Source: an uncultured Eubacteriales bacterium (GTDB taxonomy: Bacteria > Bacillota > Clostridia > Oscillospirales > Acutalibacteraceae). From it: a DNA stretch of 8,675 nucleotides. Where the stretch lies: contig CAKTDF010000044.1 of NCBI GenBank assembly GCA_934541115.1, positions 1-8,675 of the forward strand, in the 5' to 3' direction. Shown here piece by piece: positions 6,779 through 8,675 of the stretch (the stretch's first letter is position 1; each line of letters begins with the position of its first letter). Below the pieces are notes generated by a model. That model saw only the letters and a program-made list of their open reading frames with translations. It was not told the DNA's origin and did not search any database. The position numbers were made by a program, and so were the translations under genes.

Positions 6779-6818
6779 CGGCAAACGAGTGAAAATTTTT
6801 TCAGGCACCTTTTTGCCG
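6779..6818 (+). promoter_or_regulatory. Nested hairpin in the dnaA 5' leader
   Basis: Outer arms CGGCAAA (6779-6785) and TTTGCCG (6812-6818) enclose inner arms TGAAAA (6790-6795) and TTTTCA (6798-6803). The structure ends about 60 nt before the dnaA ribosome site. With no T-run after it, it is not a plain terminator. It could affect leader stability or translation, but no known RNA class is recognised. Confidence 0.35.
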
Positions 6819-6889
6819 GTTAGACCGATATCAAAAGAGAGTAAAAATCAAATCTTTATGTAACATATAAAAATAACAGGAGGAGAATA

Positions 6890-8206
6890 ATGGATTCCTT
6901 TGCCGATGTATGGGCGCTTATAAAAGAAGTTATGAAAAAACAAGTGACCGAAGTCGCATACAATGTCTGGCTTGAGCCGCTTGAATTTATCGAATTTAAA
7001 GAAGATACCCTTGTTCTGGGTATCAGTGAATTTAAAAAGAAAATCATCGTTGCAAAATTTAAAGATCTTATTGAAAAATCTTGCGAGGATGTTCTCGGAT
7101 TTAAAGTTATAGTTCAATACCGTTCTCCTGCCGAAGAACAACAGCAGGAGGAAAAACAGGAATCGGCGTCGAAAGCTGCAAGAAATACCTCCGACTATAA
7201 CTACACATTTGAAAATTTCATCATCGGTCCGTCTAACCGTTTTGCCCACGCGGCAGCGCTCAACGTTGCCCATTCACCCGGCAAGGCGTATAACCCGCTT
7301 TTCATTTACGGTCACAGCGGACTCGGAAAAACCCATCTGCTTTGCGCAATCATGAATTATGTAAAAGAGCAGAATCCGAATGCAAATATCATTTATACAA
7401 GCGGCGAGCATTTTACCAATGAGTTGGTGTATTACATCGGAAATCACAACACCCATGCTTTCCATGAAAAATATCGCAGTGCCGATCTGCTTCTTGTTGA
7501 CGATATTCAATTCATCTCAAAAAAGGAAGCAACACAAGAGGAATTTTTCCATACCTTCAATGCGCTCATTGACGCCGGAAAACAAATCGTTCTTTCTTCT
7601 GACCGCCCGCCGAAAGAGATGATGACTCTTGAAGAAAGGGTACGTTCCCGTTTTGAATCCGGTCTCATTGCTGACATTCAGCCGCCGAACCTTGAAACAA
7701 GAATGGCAATTATAAAGAAAAAAAGCGACGATCTTGACATTGAGCTTTCAGACGAGGTCATCACATACATTGCCGAAAATATCAAGAAGAATATCCGTCA
7801 GCTTGAAGGTGCGGTCAAAAAAATCAAGGCATATCAGGACGTTGAGGGCACAAGACCGAATATTGCCAACGCAAAACGCGCAATCAGCGATATAATTAAC
7901 GACAATCAGCCTCTTCCCGTTACGGTTGAAAATATCATCGGCGAGGTATCAAGGACATTCAATGTTTCTGCCGCAGATATCCGTTCGGACAAGCGAAACG
8001 CAAACATTTCACTCGCGAGACAGGTTGCAATTTATATTGTTCACGAAGTTACGTCGCTTTCACTTAAAGCGATAGGCGATGAATTTGGCAATAAGCACCA
8101 TTCAACGATTATATATTCACTCAAAGAAATGGAAGAAAAACTCAAAGACAACGTTCAACTCAAAGCCACCGTTGACGATATTATAAAGAATATCAACGAA
8201 AATTAG
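6890..8206 (+). CDS. dnaA: DnaA, chromosomal replication initiator ATPase
   Basis: Binds origin DNA, assembles as an ATP-dependent filament and opens the duplex. At 438 residues it is typical for Firmicutes. Domain I is about 1-78, the Gln/Glu-rich linker domain II about 79-103, the AAA+ domain III about 104-325, and the DNA-binding domain IV about 330-438. Visible motifs are Walker A GHSGLGKTH (141-149), Walker B LLLVDD (200-205), sensor 1 around VLSSDRP (234-240), arginine finger R254 in RSRF, and sensor 2 R303 in RQLEGA. In domain IV the expected DNA-contact residues R369, R377 and Q378 are present, but the signature reads GNKHHST (400-406), with His403 where E. coli has Asp433 in GGRDHTT. 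Start is firm: AGGAGGAG at 6878-6885 lies 4 nt before the ATG. Neither rpmH upstream nor dnaN downstream is present in the window. Confidence 0.98.
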   Translation: MDSFADVWALIKEVMKKQVTEVAYNVWLEPLEFIEFKEDTLVLGISEFKKKIIVAKFKDLIEKSCEDVLGFKVIVQYRSPAEEQQQEEKQESASKAARNTSDYNYTFENFIIGPSNRFAHAAALNVAHSPGKAYNPLFIYGHSGLGKTHLLCAIMNYVKEQNPNANIIYTSGEHFTNELVYYIGNHNTHAFHEKYRSADLLLVDDIQFISKKEATQEEFFHTFNALIDAGKQIVLSSDRPPKEMMTLEERVRSRFESGLIADIQPPNLETRMAIIKKKSDDLDIELSDEVITYIAENIKKNIRQLEGAVKKIKAYQDVEGTRPNIANAKRAISDIINDNQPLPVTVENIIGEVSRTFNVSAADIRSDKRNANISLARQVAIYIVHEVTSLSLKAIGDEFGNKHHSTIIYSLKEMEEKLKDNVQLKATVDDIIKNINEN

Positions 8207-8330
8207 TTTTTGGATTTTGAGCGTCTGCGTTGGTCTAAAAAATATCTATTATCTATTATCCATTATCTATTATCTATTATCTAACTAACCGTCAGGTTTG
8301 TGGACGGAACAAAGCTGACACTACGAAGTT

Positions 8331-8372
8331 TAGATATTAGATGTTAGATTTTAGATATTAGATTTTAGATAA
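8331..8372 (+). repeat. TAGATNT heptamer run, six units
   Basis: Consecutive units are TAGATAT, TAGATGT, TAGATTT, TAGATAT, TAGATTT, TAGATAA, in exact period 7. The last unit equals the heptamer of the element ends (TAGATAA), linking the two array types to one unit family. Confidence 0.85.
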
Positions 8373-8427
8373 CGTGGAAGGAACGCTGCGACTGACTTTT
8401 CATGAGGTTAAAACCGTTGGGTTTTAT

Positions 8428-8498
8428 GGGCGGAACACAATCCGTCCGTACAAAAAATATCACCAATGGTTAATCGTGGGGTGGATTGTGTTCTGCCC
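8428..8498. repeat. Head-to-head pair of diverged REP-like hairpins in element C
   Basis: Left hairpin: arms GGGCGGA (8428-8434) and TCCGTCC (8441-8447), reading GTAC at its foot on the minus strand. Right hairpin: arms GGGTGGA (8479-8485) and TCTGCCC (8492-8498) in the opposite orientation, held together partly by G-T pairs, with a decayed foot GTGG. The paired layout matches 2733-2805 but the spacer sequence differs. Confidence 0.65.
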
Positions 8499-8544
8499 GG
8501 AAAGTCTAACGTTTTTTAGATAATAGATAATAGATATTTAAACT

Positions 8545-8582
8545 TCATACGGGCAGAACCTGCGCCTGCCCATGGAATTTAA
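8545..8582 (+). repeat. REP-like hairpin outside element C
   Basis: Arms GGGCAG (8551-8556) and CTGCCC (8566-8571) with the foot decayed to ATAC. The hairpin and its tail CATGGAATTTA match 111-142 closely, but one stem pair has changed from G-C to A-T on both arms together. Confidence 0.7.
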
Positions 8583-8622
8583 CCGTTTTCAGCAATATTT
8601 ATGATTTCTATGAATTTACACT

Positions 8623-8675
8623 CTACGGGCGATTCGTGAATCGCCCCTACAAAATTATTTGTAAGCGTTCATTCG
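8623..8675 (-). repeat. REP-like hairpin and paired-hairpin spacer, cut by the window edge
   Basis: Perfect 9-bp arms GGGCGATTC (8627-8635) and GAATCGCCC (8638-8646), with GTAG at the foot on the minus strand. The remaining bases, read on the minus strand, begin CGAATGAACGCT and align with the spacer at 2756-2785 of the element A pair, so a second, facing hairpin is expected just past the window. The 469 bp after dnaA hold only repeats, with no gene. Confidence 0.7.

Larger units (their letters stand above)
8236..8543. mobile_element. Element C: MITE-like element downstream of dnaA
   Basis: The left array (8242-8282) reads ATATCT, ATTATCT, ATTATCC and three ATTATCT. The right end (8518-8537) is the inverted AGATAAT, AGATAAT, AGATAT. 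Inside are a decayed hairpin (about 8302-8325), six TAGATNT heptamers (8331-8372), a degraded linker (about 8380-8421) and a hairpin pair (8428-8498). The right end read on the minus strand (array, AAAAAACGTTAG, CCGGG hairpin) matches the left part of element A at 2582-2633. No ORF is present. It starts about 30 bp after the dnaA stop, and no separate dnaA terminator is visible. Confidence 0.7.

Noticed and set aside
6432..6889. Classical oriC with a DnaA-box cluster
   Set aside because: No TTATCCACA or one-mismatch form was found by eye on either strand; only the AT tract and gene divergence favour an origin, so it is not called.

Overview
The window reads as chromosomal DNA from a low-to-moderate-GC Firmicute of the Clostridia, most likely an Oscillospiraceae/Ruminococcaceae-type gut anaerobe. 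The evidence is the GlgC plus GlgD pair (GlgD is a Firmicute ADP-glucose pyrophosphorylase subunit), strong AGGAGG ribosome binding sites, and the form of DnaA. The species cannot be named from this sequence.

Layout. Positions 185-4930 hold three glycogen synthesis genes on the minus strand, read glgB, glgC, glgD. GlgC makes ADP-glucose, GlgD is its non-catalytic partner subunit, and GlgB puts in alpha-1,6 branches. glgA and a phosphorylase are not present. glgC and glgD are translationally coupled, but glgB and glgC are separated by 475 bp of repeats. Positions 5598-6431 hold an 8-oxoguanine DNA glycosylase gene (ogg), also on the minus strand and followed by a clear hairpin terminator. A 458-bp, mostly AT-rich gap (6432-6889) separates ogg from the divergent dnaA (6890-8206, plus strand). 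The gap carries a good dnaA promoter, several inverted repeats and an AT-only tract, but no consensus DnaA box. The usual dnaA neighbours (rpmH, rnpA, dnaN) are absent on both sides within the window.

The most striking content is the intergenic DNA at 1-180, 2545-2957, 5131-5460 and 8236-8675. It is built from a few interspersed modules: (i) arrays of a heptamer (ATTATCT, or AGATAAT on the other strand) that act as terminal inverted repeats of three elements of about 270-410 bp; (ii) GC-rich hairpins of the form GGGCGGA...TCCGCCC, each with GTAG or GTAC (or a decayed form) at the 5' foot, as in REP elements; (iii) looser TAGATNT heptamer runs in the same period of 7; and (iv) a linker ending TATGCGGTTGAAACCGTTAGG. 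At least ten hairpins occur in this window, some in head-to-head pairs, and compensatory changes preserve their stems. The family is therefore REP/BIME-like or MITE-like, and any mobilising enzyme must be encoded elsewhere. The ogg-dnaA gap is the only long intergenic region without these repeats.
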